Shown: positions 33,000 to 41,164 of the stretch, in pieces
Layout: each line of letters starts with the position of its first letter
Position numbering within the stretch: the stretch's first letter is position 1
NCBI GenBank assembly: GCA_937139405.1
Contig: CAKZPV010000001.1
Location: 97,186-161,185 of the forward strand
Direction of reading: 5' to 3'
From: an uncultured Nitrospirota bacterium
GTDB lineage: Bacteria; Nitrospirota; Nitrospiria; Nitrospirales; UBA8639
DNA length: 64,000 nucleotides
Translations under genes and position numbers: made by a program
The notes under the pieces: model-generated
Seen by the model: only the letters and a program-made list of their open reading frames with translations
What the model was told of the DNA's origin: nothing
The model's database searches: none

Positions 33000-34475
33000 T
33001 TAGGACAAAGAAGGTTGCGAGTTCTTGCTTTTCTTAAATTGACGATAGGCCGAAAGGGCTCTGTTCCTGGCTTCGGCATGGTCAACAATAGGTTCAGGAT
33101 ATGTCTTCCCCAACGTGATGTTTGCCTCGACTAACAGTAGAGGCGGGGCTTCCCATGGTTGATGAATCCAAGGAGCAGGTAAGTCAGAAAGTTCCGGCAC
33201 CCATTTGCGAACATAGCGTCCATCCGGATCGAATTTTATCCCCTGTGTGATTGGGTTGAATATTCGAAAAAACGGGGAGGCGTCGGCCCCGCAACCTGCC
33301 ACCCACTGCCATCCCATGGTGTTATTGGCCAAGTCGGCATCCACGAGAGTATCCCAGAACCAGGCAGCCCCTTTCTGCCATGGTAACAAGAGATCTTTCG
33401 TGAGAAAGGAAGCTGTAAGCATTCGCACGCGGTTGTGCATCCAACCGGTATGCCACAATTCCCTCATGCCCGCATCCACAATTGGAAAACCGGTCAGACC
33501 TTTTTCCCAAGCCCGAAGTGCATGAGCATTATTGCTCCAGGGAAAGGCCTGGTATGTCGAATACAGCGGGTCGTCGACCGTATGCGGAAAATGATACAGA
33601 AGATATCTAGAAAATTCGCGCCAGGCAATTTGTCGTAAGTATGCATCATAGCTTTTTCGATCTTGAGCCTTATGATTTTTTTGTTTCGCATGTTGGAGGG
33701 CATGCCAAAGCTTTCCGGGACTTATTTCTCCGAAATGAAGATGTGGAGACAAATGAGACGTGTGAGGGAGGTCCGGTCGATCACGGTCTACCGCATAGAC
33801 GGTGACCGGATTCCGTAAGAATTTTTTGAGCGTTTTCTTCGCCCCATCTTCTCCAGGAGACCAACTTTCACGGAGACCCTCTGCCCAGTCAATTGTGGGA
33901 AGCAATTTCAGCGAATCCAATGGCGTAGACTTGAGTGTCTCCAATGGTTGTGAGGGAAGTGTTCTCGGAACAGAAAGGGAACGGGATGGCGGCAGCATTC
34001 CTTGGAGCCGCTTCCAGAATGGTGTGAACACGCGATAGGGCTTCTGTGTTTGTGTGAAAAGGGTTGAGGGATCAATAAGGGTATTGCCGTGAAATCTGTG
34101 GGCTTCAATCTTTTCGGTTTCGGAGAAGCTCAAAATATCTGTTTCAATCTTTCGGGATGTTGGCTCACAGGACTCATTCCAGAACACGTGCGAGTTTGGA
34201 AAGTCTTTTAAGAGATTCGAGAGAACTTCACATGTCTTTCCAATACGAATGATAAGACCGTTGCCAGCAGCCTTAAGCTGATCCGAAAGACTTTGAAGCG
34301 AGTGGTGCAACCACCACCGACTTGCTGCTCCTGGCATAGCAAAACCTGCTGCCCGGGGATCCCATACGTACAGACAGATGAGAGGTTGGCCTCTATGAAG
34401 AGCCGCATGCAACGCTGGATTGTCGGCTAATCGAAGATCCGTATGAAAAAGGACGATAGAAGCTGAGGATGTCAT
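33000..34475 (-). CDS. phrB: Deoxyribodipyrimidine photolyase
   Basis: 491 residues, the usual length for class I CPD photolyases. The N-terminal antenna domain starts SIVLFHTDLRLADNPALHAAL; the C-terminal FAD domain has HFGEISPGKLWHAL, the REFSRYLLYHFP helix, TGFPIVDAGMRELWHTGWMHNRVRM and NTMGWQWVAGCGADASPFFRIFNP (read in pieces), all family signatures near the flavin. It repairs UV cyclobutane pyrimidine dimers using blue light; cryptochrome-like function cannot be excluded. It lies in the middle of the long unit with YbgA-like and B12-regulator genes immediately after it, the kind of context in which CarH/LitR regulators control photolyase. Confidence 0.93.
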   Translation of the reverse strand: MTSSASIVLFHTDLRLADNPALHAALHRGQPLICLYVWDPRAAGFAMPGAASRWWLHHSLQSLSDQLKAAGNGLIIRIGKTCEVLSNLLKDFPNSHVFWNESCEPTSRKIETDILSFSETEKIEAHRFHGNTLIDPSTLFTQTQKPYRVFTPFWKRLQGMLPPSRSLSVPRTLPSQPLETLKSTPLDSLKLLPTIDWAEGLRESWSPGEDGAKKTLKKFLRNPVTVYAVDRDRPDLPHTSHLSPHLHFGEISPGKLWHALQHAKQKNHKAQDRKSYDAYLRQIAWREFSRYLLYHFPHTVDDPLYSTYQAFPWSNNAHALRAWEKGLTGFPIVDAGMRELWHTGWMHNRVRMLTASFLTKDLLLPWQKGAAWFWDTLVDADLANNTMGWQWVAGCGADASPFFRIFNPITQGIKFDPDGRYVRKWVPELSDLPAPWIHQPWEAPPLLLVEANITLGKTYPEPIVDHAEARNRALSAYRQFKKSKNSQPSLS

Positions 34476-34552
34476 CTGCGATGATTTTCCTTAAACATCA
34501 TGTTGGTGAAAGCTATGGTCGTGTTTTGGCTGACTAGACAACACTTGCATAT

Positions 34553-35038
34553 TTACATCGTCTGAGGCGTTTGTTCCATGAGAACACTTTCATTGACTCG
34601 AATGACGGAAATTGTTCGTTCACCTTGAGGGCCTTGGAGGCCGAGTTTCACGCCGGTCCCAATTTCACCACGTATCAACATGACGGCTTCTTGGTAAGTC
34701 TTTCCTTGAAGGGTTTGCCCGTTTACTGAAAAGATTTCTTCACCATGCACAATTCCTGCTCGGCTTGCGGGACCGGAAGGGTGAACAGCGCGAATGATGA
34801 GGCGCGCAGGCTCCCCAATTTTCGTTGCTGTAATATGAAGGGCCAATCCCACAATTCCTGATGCTGACGGGGTATTAGGCCCTTGATGCGGTGCATGAGG
34901 ATTGGTCATTGGTGGTGTAGCGATAGAGAGTTGGTAAGCCAAGAGGCTTGTCGAAAAGAGAGGAAAGATGAAGAACGCGAGTGCAAACATCAAAATATAT
35001 TTGGAGTGGATGTGCTTAGAGAACGGTTGTACGGGCAT
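34553..35038 (-). CDS. Exported PDZ-domain protein
   Basis: 161 residues from ATG 35038, which has GAGGAGG at ideal distance; the longer frame to 35092 overlaps the preceding gene. A signal peptide or anchor (about 12-34: KYILMFALAFFIFPLFSTSLLA) is followed by one PDZ domain (about 60-145: IRAVHPSGPASRAGIVHGEEIFSVNGQTL). There is no protease domain. It may bind C-termini of periplasmic proteins or act as an adaptor for an envelope protease. It is 20 bp after the DUF4149 gene. Confidence 0.75.
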   Translation of the reverse strand: MPVQPFSKHIHSKYILMFALAFFIFPLFSTSLLAYQLSIATPPMTNPHAPHQGPNTPSASGIVGLALHITATKIGEPARLIIRAVHPSGPASRAGIVHGEEIFSVNGQTLQGKTYQEAVMLIRGEIGTGVKLGLQGPQGERTISVIRVNESVLMEQTPQTM

Positions 35039-35058
35039 GGCGATTCCTCCTCTGTACA

Positions 35059-35535
35059 TTAAAGTGAGACTCCAGATAGACCAATAAGACACAGGCCCAT
35101 TAATAATACGATCGAATTCAGTTGGACAGAAAGACGATGGAGGCCATCTCTTCGTTTCAGTAACAAAGGTGTATTCAGCCCCTTGGCTTGCTTCATTTTT
35201 AATTCGTCGCTTAATTCATTAATTTGAGCAATAAGTGGAGTTCGACAATAATGTTCGATGGCAAGAATGCCCAGCCAGAGTGTGGCAGGGATGAGCATCA
35301 GTGATTCGAAGTTATTCAATAGCCCCAAAGCGATACTGCTTGCCCAGCCAATCGCCGCACTGATCATGCCTAGTCCATAGTAGGGTGGGAACAGACTTCG
35401 TACGACTCGAGAAAAAGATTCAGCATCTAACGTACGAGCAAGCACTGGTGCGGTGACAAAAGAGAGGAAGACAATCTTGCCAACAAGAACTCCCACAGCC
35501 AGAATGTTCAGAAAGATAAGGATGTGTCCAAACAT
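35059..35535 (-). CDS. DUF4149-like membrane protein
   Basis: 158 residues with four membrane segments (about 4-28, 50-73, 76-94 and 135-155) and a polar, charged loop (about 100-130). The FVTAPVLARTL and FPPYYGLGMISA segments match the DUF4149/TMEM205-like pattern. No function is established for this family in bacteria. AAGGAG is well placed before the ATG. It lies 11 bp after the thiol peroxidase gene in the same unit. Confidence 0.7.
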   Translation of the reverse strand: MFGHILIFLNILAVGVLVGKIVFLSFVTAPVLARTLDAESFSRVVRSLFPPYYGLGMISAAIGWASSIALGLLNNFESLMLIPATLWLGILAIEHYCRTPLIAQINELSDELKMKQAKGLNTPLLLKRRDGLHRLSVQLNSIVLLMGLCLIGLSGVSL

Positions 35536-35546
35536 ACGATAACTCC

Positions 35547-36155
35547 TTATGATGTTTTCGCTAATAGCGAACGAACGGCTCCATAGGCTTGTTCGAAATT
35601 TGGCAATTGACTCATCGGGACTATCTCAAGATATCGAATCGTTGAATGTTCGTCCAATACAATGACGGCTCGTTGAAGAATGGCGATATCTTCTAAGAGT
35701 AAACCTGTTTTTCGACCAAAATGGTGGTCTGGGGCATCGGAAAGAAATGTCATATTGTCAATGTTTGCTTCGTTAGAGAATTTTGCTTGATCGGTATGGG
35801 TGTTGGTACTCATGGTGACAAGACTGATGAATGCATCCAAACCTTCGTTTTGTTCACTGAAACGATGGGTTTGCTCATCACAGACAGGGGTATTCAATTG
35901 AGGAACAATACTGAGCAGTGTCACTTTTCCTTTGAAGGTATTCAAGCTTACTTCCTCCCCATTGGTGCCAATCATGGTGACATCTGGAAGTTGCTTTCCT
36001 TTTTGTATTGTCACGGTTTTTTCTAGAGCGAAGACCGACGAATTGATAGTTAAACATAAGGAGAAGGTGATGAGGACGGCGACGCATGCATGCATGAATA
36101 GCTTTTGGAAATTGCACTCCCACTGTTGTGTCTTGAAAATTTTTTGAACCATCAT
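35547..36155 (-). CDS. tpx: Exported thiol-peroxidase-like peroxiredoxin (Tpx family), resolving Cys missing
   Basis: About 202 residues. An N-terminal hydrophobic segment (about 18-42) ending near VFAL predicts export; typical Tpx enzymes are cytoplasmic and about 165 residues. The core has VTLLSIVPQLNTPVCDEQTHRF with the peroxidatic Cys in the P-x-C-type motif. At the position of the resolving Cys (E. coli Tpx RFC/RWC) it has KFSNEANIDNMTF, with Ser. It would therefore work as a one-Cys enzyme needing an external thiol. ATG 36155 is chosen because GGAAGGA precedes it; a TTG at 36164 is also open. It follows the TIGR01777 epimerase gene closely. Confidence 0.8.
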   Translation of the reverse strand: MMVQKIFKTQQWECNFQKLFMHACVAVLITFSLCLTINSSVFALEKTVTIQKGKQLPDVTMIGTNGEEVSLNTFKGKVTLLSIVPQLNTPVCDEQTHRFSEQNEGLDAFISLVTMSTNTHTDQAKFSNEANIDNMTFLSDAPDHHFGRKTGLLLEDIAILQRAVIVLDEHSTIRYLEIVPMSQLPNFEQAYGAVRSLLAKTS

Positions 36156-36160
36156 GCTGG

Positions 36161-37111
36161 TCAATCCTTCCTCGTTGAATGATTGGAAAAGATCTCATCG
36201 AGCGCGGCTGAAAGAGTAGGGTAGGCGAAGGAAAATCCGTTCTGAAGCGCTTGTTGTGGCTCGACACGTTGTCCAGTGGTCAGCATACTGGCCAGTTCTC
36301 CCAAGGCCGTTTCCAAGACAAACTCTGGAACAGGAAACCAAGAGGGACGGTTCATGGCTTTCCCCAAGGCCTGACAAAAATCTTGCATGGTGACCGGGTT
36401 CGGAGCCACGGCATTCACCGGACCTTGAATAGATGGATGACTAACAATAGAAGGGTGACTGATAAGAAAGAGTATCAGTTGAGCTAAATCCTGTTGATGA
36501 ATCCAAGAAACGAATTGGGTTCCAGGTAAAATAGGTCCACCAAGGAACCATTGAAATGGAAATATCATTTTTGGTAGTGCTCCACCATCTAATCCTAGGA
36601 CCATGCCAAATCGCACTTGCAGAACACGTAGATCTGCTGTTTCGATTTGTTGAGCCGCGTTCTCCCACTTCACGCACAAATCCGCCAAAAATCCATCACC
36701 AGGAGGAAACGTTTCATCAACTTTTGTTGCTCCTTGTGCACCGTAGTAGCCGATACCGGAAGCTGTGAGAAAGGTGTGGGGCTTTGTTTCCCATCTGCGA
36801 ATTGCCTCGCCTAATGCACGCGTGGAAACGACTCGGCTGTCAATCAGTTCTCGCTTCCGTTTAGCAGTCCACCGTTTATCTGCTATAGGGGCACCCGATA
36901 GATTGATCACGACATCAGCGCCCTCGCATTCTCGAGTCCATGCTCCTTGAGAACAGCCGTCCCATTGTATATGTCGAGCATGAATGTTGTTCAGAGATAT
37001 GTTCTCGCTGCTCTGTCTGGACAGGAGCATTACTTCATGGCCTGAATGAATCAATAATCGGGAAACATGTTGCCCTACAAATCCAGAGCCACCGGCGATG
37101 ACAATTTTCAT
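36161..37111 (-). CDS. TIGR01777 family epimerase-like SDR protein
   Basis: 316 residues. Extended SDR fold: N-terminal MKIVIAGGSGFVGQHVSRLL (GxxGxxG, NAD(P) site), DVVINLSGAPIADKRWT, a Y-x3-K-like catalytic area SGIGYYGAQG and the C-terminal DUF1731 segment ending GFSFAYPTLSAALDEIF. This matches TIGR01777, a family of uncertain reaction often found in light- or oxidative-stress-linked clusters with photolyase. Its ATG overlaps the stop of the cupredoxin-like gene (ATGA at 37108-37111), indicating translational coupling. Confidence 0.88.
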   Translation of the reverse strand: MKIVIAGGSGFVGQHVSRLLIHSGHEVMLLSRQSSENISLNNIHARHIQWDGCSQGAWTRECEGADVVINLSGAPIADKRWTAKRKRELIDSRVVSTRALGEAIRRWETKPHTFLTASGIGYYGAQGATKVDETFPPGDGFLADLCVKWENAAQQIETADLRVLQVRFGMVLGLDGGALPKMIFPFQWFLGGPILPGTQFVSWIHQQDLAQLILFLISHPSIVSHPSIQGPVNAVAPNPVTMQDFCQALGKAMNRPSWFPVPEFVLETALGELASMLTTGQRVEPQQALQNGFSFAYPTLSAALDEIFSNHSTRKD

Positions 37112-38100
37112 GACCCAGCTCCTAATTCGCTGCCACTAACTGAGTCCCACGTTTGAAGTTCAACCGTGGGAACGATGCTGGAATCGCCCACCAAATCAAT
37201 GCCAAAAGGATTGTTGGTTGGTTCTTCTTCTGCATAGATTGTAGGAGAATTTGGTGTAATAAGGATGTTGATGCTAGACGTTTTTCTAGCCCCTACTTCA
37301 ATGATAGTTTTTTGTTGTCCCAAGGGGTGCCACACGATCAAGTTATATTCACCTGGTGGGACATCTTCTAGGGAGAATTCTCCGTTTTTTCCTGTGATGG
37401 CAAAATACGGATGAGGGAGGACAAGGCTCCAGCCCTCCATGTAGTCATGAAGTCTACAGCGAAAGACCAAAATCCCCAATTTATGAGGGTGATATGTAAT
37501 TTCGGGTCCGGCTTTGTGGATGCCGGTCTGGCCTGCGGAAAGAAAATCACTCTTTCGATTTTCTGGATGGGGTTGAAGGCTTTCTCCGAGGAGAGGTTGT
37601 GCACCCTGTTGGGAGGTCAGTAACACCTCAAGTTTATGTTCGATGGGATCCCAATTTTGAAAATGGAATGTTTGTCCGACTTGAGTCACACTGACGTAGG
37701 GAAAAAAGACGCAATTTTTGGTCTGAATAATCGTGTCGGTGGTGGTGCCAAGCTTGCCCTTCTTGACCTTTTCTAAAAACACGACAGCTCCAGAGAGTTC
37801 TGCACTTTCGCCAAGCGCTGGCATCGGGCTGATCCGCCATCCCTTCCCATCAGAAATTCTCCCGCAGTAATAGGGATCAGAAAATAGGACTAAATTAAAG
37901 CGCTTGGGAGCTGAAATCTTTCCCTTCAGCTTGACCTTCCCCGCTAGTTGTTGGCCAGTGAAGTCGGGTAAGCCTTCATAGGTCCATGCAAGGCCTGGCA
38001 AAAGCACATTCAGACTCATAGCGACGATTGGAAGGAGGCGGGTCCATTTCATGACGCCTTGGTTTAGTCTATGGTGTAGAGTCAGACTCATCAGATTCAT
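37108..38100 (-). CDS. Exported cupredoxin-like protein with carboxypeptidase-regulatory-like C-terminal domain
   Basis: 330 residues from ATG 38100, preceded by GAAGGA. A signal peptide (about 17-40) ends near LAWT. The middle part (about 120-235) is cupredoxin-like: a His in WDPIEHKLEV and the C-terminal ligand set C-x2-H-x2-M in FRCRLHDYMEGW, enough for a type 1 copper site. After it comes a Gly/Pro-rich beta domain (about 240-290: ITGKNGEFSLEDVPPGEYNLIVWHP) like carboxypeptidase regulatory domains. Similar proteins are often annotated as methylamine-utilisation-like. A periplasmic electron carrier or copper protein is plausible. It is followed by the epimerase and preceded by a haem protein gene. 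Confidence 0.75.
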   Translation of the reverse strand: MNLMSLTLHHRLNQGVMKWTRLLPIVAMSLNVLLPGLAWTYEGLPDFTGQQLAGKVKLKGKISAPKRFNLVLFSDPYYCGRISDGKGWRISPMPALGESAELSGAVVFLEKVKKGKLGTTTDTIIQTKNCVFFPYVSVTQVGQTFHFQNWDPIEHKLEVLLTSQQGAQPLLGESLQPHPENRKSDFLSAGQTGIHKAGPEITYHPHKLGILVFRCRLHDYMEGWSLVLPHPYFAITGKNGEFSLEDVPPGEYNLIVWHPLGQQKTIIEVGARKTSSINILITPNSPTIYAEEEPTNNPFGIDLVGDSSIVPTVELQTWDSVSGSELGAGS

Positions 38101-38141
38101 CCTTAGGTCCTTCAATTGGCATAATCCTGAATGGGTCGGGA

Positions 38142-38741
38142 TTACTGTTTTACGGGAAAAGAGATGATAATTCCTCCCATGACATCTCCTAATTTGTGAT
38201 CACGCTTCGGACTGAGGAGATGTCTGTTGTGGCAGTTCACGCAGGATTTAGAAACAGCAAGATCTGCATAGATGGCCATGAATCGGCTTTCATCTCCTTG
38301 AGTGATCAGACTGGTGTATGGTTCATCGGGGTTCTGCTGCACCGCTTGTAGTCCGTTTCTTTCAAAGTCATTGGCTGGTCCATTTTTTTTGTAGATGGGC
38401 CACAAGCTTGCTAGTCGATAGTGTAACCCTCTGCCATTTTCCTTCACCCTCTCACCTGACAGCAGTAGCATTTGAGCAGGGAGCGGAAGTGCATTTCGTT
38501 CCCTCCAGCCTTCTGATGCGATAGCTGTTCCGGTTTCTTGCATGCGGTCCACCACATGGGTGGTGTAGAGCGTGCGATCTGCTTCAATGATGTCATGTAT
38601 ATAATCGGCCACAGTTTGATAGCGAACTCCATGTCCTTGATCTTTCCCACTTCCAGCTGCAGAAGTGATGACGCCAAGAGAGACAAATAATATGAATGCA
38701 GAAATGCGGATGGGGCTTATGGGTCTTTTATATGTGAACAT
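38142..38741 (-). CDS. Tll0287-like (DUF3365) haem protein
   Basis: About 199 residues from ATG 38741 (AAGGT eight bases upstream; two earlier starts are open). A signal sequence or anchor (about 12-32: ISAFILFVSLGVITSA) leads into a Tll0287-like domain: YIHDIIEADRTLYTTHVVDR, WPIYKKNGPANDFERNGLQAV and near the end the c-type haem motif CVNCH (about 172-176). Related proteins use this PAS-like fold with covalent haem as redox or ligand sensors, often in signal-transduction proteins. Here it stands alone without a kinase, so it may be a periplasmic electron-transfer or sensing component. It lies between SUMF1-like and cupredoxin-like genes. Confidence 0.8.
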   Translation of the reverse strand: MFTYKRPISPIRISAFILFVSLGVITSAAGSGKDQGHGVRYQTVADYIHDIIEADRTLYTTHVVDRMQETGTAIASEGWRERNALPLPAQMLLLSGERVKENGRGLHYRLASLWPIYKKNGPANDFERNGLQAVQQNPDEPYTSLITQGDESRFMAIYADLAVSKSCVNCHNRHLLSPKRDHKLGDVMGGIIISFPVKQ

Positions 38742-38755
38742 GTCCATACCTTCTA

Positions 38756-39583
38756 TCAATTTCCCGATTCTTGAGCTTTGCCATTTTGAGAGCCGATATC
38801 ACGGGCGCATCTGAAGCCAATGCCATGAGTCTTGAGGGCAAATCCGCCTTTGCCGCGTGATGTTACACGAAGGTCAGAATCAAAGCTTCGCCATGAACCT
38901 CCTCTAATGACTTTCAGTATTCCCGTTTCTGGTCCTCTAGGGTTTTTTTCAGGAGAACTGGAATAGTACTCCGCCTCGTACCAGTCCTGTGTCCATTCTC
39001 GAACGTTTCCTGAAAGCTGAAAGACTCCAACGGAGGATTGTCCTTTTGGTAAACTGTTCACATTTTTCATGGTATTTTTCCCGTCCCACTCTCCATCAAA
39101 TTGGGCTCTTTCTGACGTGGGTGGCTCATCACCCCATGGGAAGAGACGACTATCGTTTCCTCGAGCCGCCTTTTCCCATTCGGCTTCGGTGGGAAGTCGT
39201 TTTCCTGCCCAAAAACAATAGTCCACCGCATCATGCCAGGTAACCTGAACCACTGGAAGATCTTGTATACCCTCTTCAGTTGTCAGTTCATTCTCCCCGT
39301 AGACATTTAGCGGAGGCTTATGAAGCGTTTCCTCCAAAAACGCCATGTACCGATCATTGCTGACTTCAAATTTATCGATAGCGAAGCTATTGACATAAAT
39401 CTTGCGTTTGGGTTGCTCGTCCAGGCGCCCCTCTCCTGGGGCACTTCCTCGGATGAAAGTTCCAGATGGGATGTTAATCATTGCAACTGGATCTTTCTCC
39501 ATCGTGACAGGGGATTCTCCGAAAACATTCGGAGAAAATCCCCATGTTCCTAGTAGAGCAAGAATAGTGACCAGTGTTTTCAT
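38756..39583 (-). CDS. SUMF1/FGE-like exported protein (copy A), catalytic cysteines absent
   Basis: 275 residues. A signal peptide (about 1-22) is followed by a formylglycine-generating-enzyme-type domain (about 32-265) with VQVTWHDAVDYCFWAGKRLPTEAEWEKAARG, NVREWTQDWY and IRGGSWRSFDSDLRVTSRG, then GIGFRCAR (all read in pieces). True FGEs have two active-site Cys in the RGGSW-x-C-x4-C stretch; here it is SWRSFDSDLR, with none. It is thus unlikely to make formylglycine and may be a binding module, like many FGE-fold proteins. Its ATG overlaps the stop of the preceding small gene. Confidence 0.85.
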   Translation of the reverse strand: MKTLVTILALLGTWGFSPNVFGESPVTMEKDPVAMINIPSGTFIRGSAPGEGRLDEQPKRKIYVNSFAIDKFEVSNDRYMAFLEETLHKPPLNVYGENELTTEEGIQDLPVVQVTWHDAVDYCFWAGKRLPTEAEWEKAARGNDSRLFPWGDEPPTSERAQFDGEWDGKNTMKNVNSLPKGQSSVGVFQLSGNVREWTQDWYEAEYYSSSPEKNPRGPETGILKVIRGGSWRSFDSDLRVTSRGKGGFALKTHGIGFRCARDIGSQNGKAQESGN

Positions 39584-39990
39584 GGTTTCCTCTCTCGACT
39601 CTCCTGAATAATGTTCTGGGTGATTTCTTGAACTTGTTGAGTCATGGTATTGACTGCATTGTAGTCTTGAGACCGTTTGGCTTTTCGAGCCTCCATGAGC
39701 AAACGCCGCACTTCATGGAGTTGGCCCTCTATGGTGACCTGAATAAGAGGAGATGCCAATGTTCCTTCGATGGCTGCAGCATGAAATTCCTCCCATGCTT
39801 GATCGGTGGCATCTGCTGCCTGTCGAATAAATTGAGTGGCCTCAGCTTGAGAGACCCCTTCTCCCGATGAATAAGCTGGAGAAGGGATCCCCCATGCCAC
39901 GACCAGAATGAAAGTAATGACCCACATCATGTGAGTGAGGTTTTTATTTCGGTATCTAGATTTCAGATTTTTCACGATATCACGTCTCAC
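39580..39990 (-). CDS. Small exported helical protein of unknown function
   Basis: 136 residues. A basic N-terminus and hydrophobic segment (about 20-40: MMWVITFILVVAWGIPSPAYS) form a signal peptide; the remainder (about 42-136) is a Glu/Gln/Ala-rich helical bundle, probably two or three helices. No motif is recognised. It starts with GTG overlapping the stop of SUMF1-like copy B (39987-39990) and its stop overlaps the start of copy A, so it is translated between the two and may be their partner. Confidence 0.6.
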   Translation of the reverse strand: MRRDIVKNLKSRYRNKNLTHMMWVITFILVVAWGIPSPAYSSGEGVSQAEATQFIRQAADATDQAWEEFHAAAIEGTLASPLIQVTIEGQLHEVRRLLMEARKAKRSQDYNAVNTMTQQVQEITQNIIQESRERKP

Positions 39991-41105
39991 AATTGTGCTT
40001 GTACCAGTTCATGCATTTGACTGATCTCTTCATTATGCGGATCAAGGCTCAAGGCTTTTTTGAGGTTTTCGTTGGCCTCTTTCCACTTTTCCATTCCCAT
40101 GTTTTTCATGGCTTCAATCGTTGCGACACGCAGGGAATCACTCATTGATTCAGGAGCGGTCTGAGCGCATCGAAATCCTAAGCCCACCCCATAACTATTA
40201 TTTGAAGGGTGATTCCAAAATCGATGGGAAGTGGTAATACTTGATTGGGCTGCGATCCAAGATCCACCACGTATGACTCGCTTGGCCCCGACAGTGAGGC
40301 GGTCGACGTAAGTCCCAGTTCCTCCAATCCAAATGGGTTTAAGCGGACCTTGGGTGTTTGCCGGATGAGGGGTTTTCTGATAGAAATTTGGATCATACCA
40401 ATCTTGAACCCATTCAAAGACGTTTCCGGCCATGTGATGAAGGCCATGGGGGCTCGCTCCCTCTCCTAAAGAGTCCACCGGAAGTGTGGCTTCTTGATTC
40501 TTTCCGTAGTTCGCCTTCGCAGGGTCAAGCTTGTTTCCCCACGGATACCTCAGACCCTTAGGGCCCCTGGCAGCTCGCTCCCATTCCGCTTCTGTAGGAA
40601 GTCGTTTACCTTTATATTCACAATAGGCCTTCGCATCAAACCAATTGACACCCACAACAGGTTGAGTGGGCGTATTCAGTCTAGGGTCATCCCAATACGC
40701 TGGTCCAGGGTGGCCCGTGTCTTTCATGAACTGGGCATAGAGTTGGTTGGATGTCTCATATTTATCAATGAAGTAGCCATCCAGAAAAACCCAGTGTGCG
40801 GGACCTTCATCGTGAAATGCCTCTTTGGACCAGGGCATACTCATACGCTTTTGATATAGTGTGAGAGATTGCCTAGAACCTGATTGGGTAGTAGGTGCCT
40901 CTTTATCAATTCCGATGATTGTTGGCCCCGATGCGATGTAAGCCATGCTCTCCGGAATTGATTCGTTGGTTTGAGCCAACACGATCAATGGGTGAAAAGT
41001 GAAGATAGCAAGCAATAGAAGAAACAGATTCCCTCTTAACAGGCCTGCCATGGGCAGGCCTGTTCCAGGAAAGGTTAATGTTCTATGTGTATGACGAGTG
41101 CTCAT
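39987..41105 (-). CDS. SUMF1/FGE-like exported protein (copy B) with C-terminal TPR-like helices
   Basis: 372 residues. N-terminal signal anchor (about 18-44) followed by an FGE-type domain (about 55-320): HWVFLDGYFIDKYETSNQLY, VVGVNWFDAKAYCEYKGKRLPTEAEWERAARGPKG, GNVFEWVQDWYDPN and RVIRGGSWIAAQSSITTSHRFW, then LGFRCAQ (read in pieces). The catalytic Cys pair is replaced by AAQSS. A helical C-terminal part (about 328-372: KWKEANENLKKALSLDPHNEEI) resembles one TPR unit and is shared with copy C. A perfect 12-bp palindrome lies in the signal-peptide coding region (41038-41064). Function unknown; probably a periplasmic complex component. Confidence 0.85.
   Translation of the reverse strand: MSTRHTHRTLTFPGTGLPMAGLLRGNLFLLLLAIFTFHPLIVLAQTNESIPESMAYIASGPTIIGIDKEAPTTQSGSRQSLTLYQKRMSMPWSKEAFHDEGPAHWVFLDGYFIDKYETSNQLYAQFMKDTGHPGPAYWDDPRLNTPTQPVVGVNWFDAKAYCEYKGKRLPTEAEWERAARGPKGLRYPWGNKLDPAKANYGKNQEATLPVDSLGEGASPHGLHHMAGNVFEWVQDWYDPNFYQKTPHPANTQGPLKPIWIGGTGTYVDRLTVGAKRVIRGGSWIAAQSSITTSHRFWNHPSNNSYGVGLGFRCAQTAPESMSDSLRVATIEAMKNMGMEKWKEANENLKKALSLDPHNEEISQMHELVQAQL
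41038..41064. repeat. Perfect 12-bp inverted repeat inside the signal-peptide coding region
   Basis: AACAGGCCTGCC (41038-41049) and GGCAGGCCTGTT (41053-41064) are exact complements around ATG. It falls in codons 15-23 or so of SUMF1-like copy B. In the mRNA it would be a strong hairpin close to the start codon, and could be an inserted small palindromic repeat. Confidence 0.7.
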
Positions 41106-41164
41106 GATCGTTATCTAACTCCTTTTAGAAATAGACGGAATAATGGTCTCTCAAGTTGACCTTA

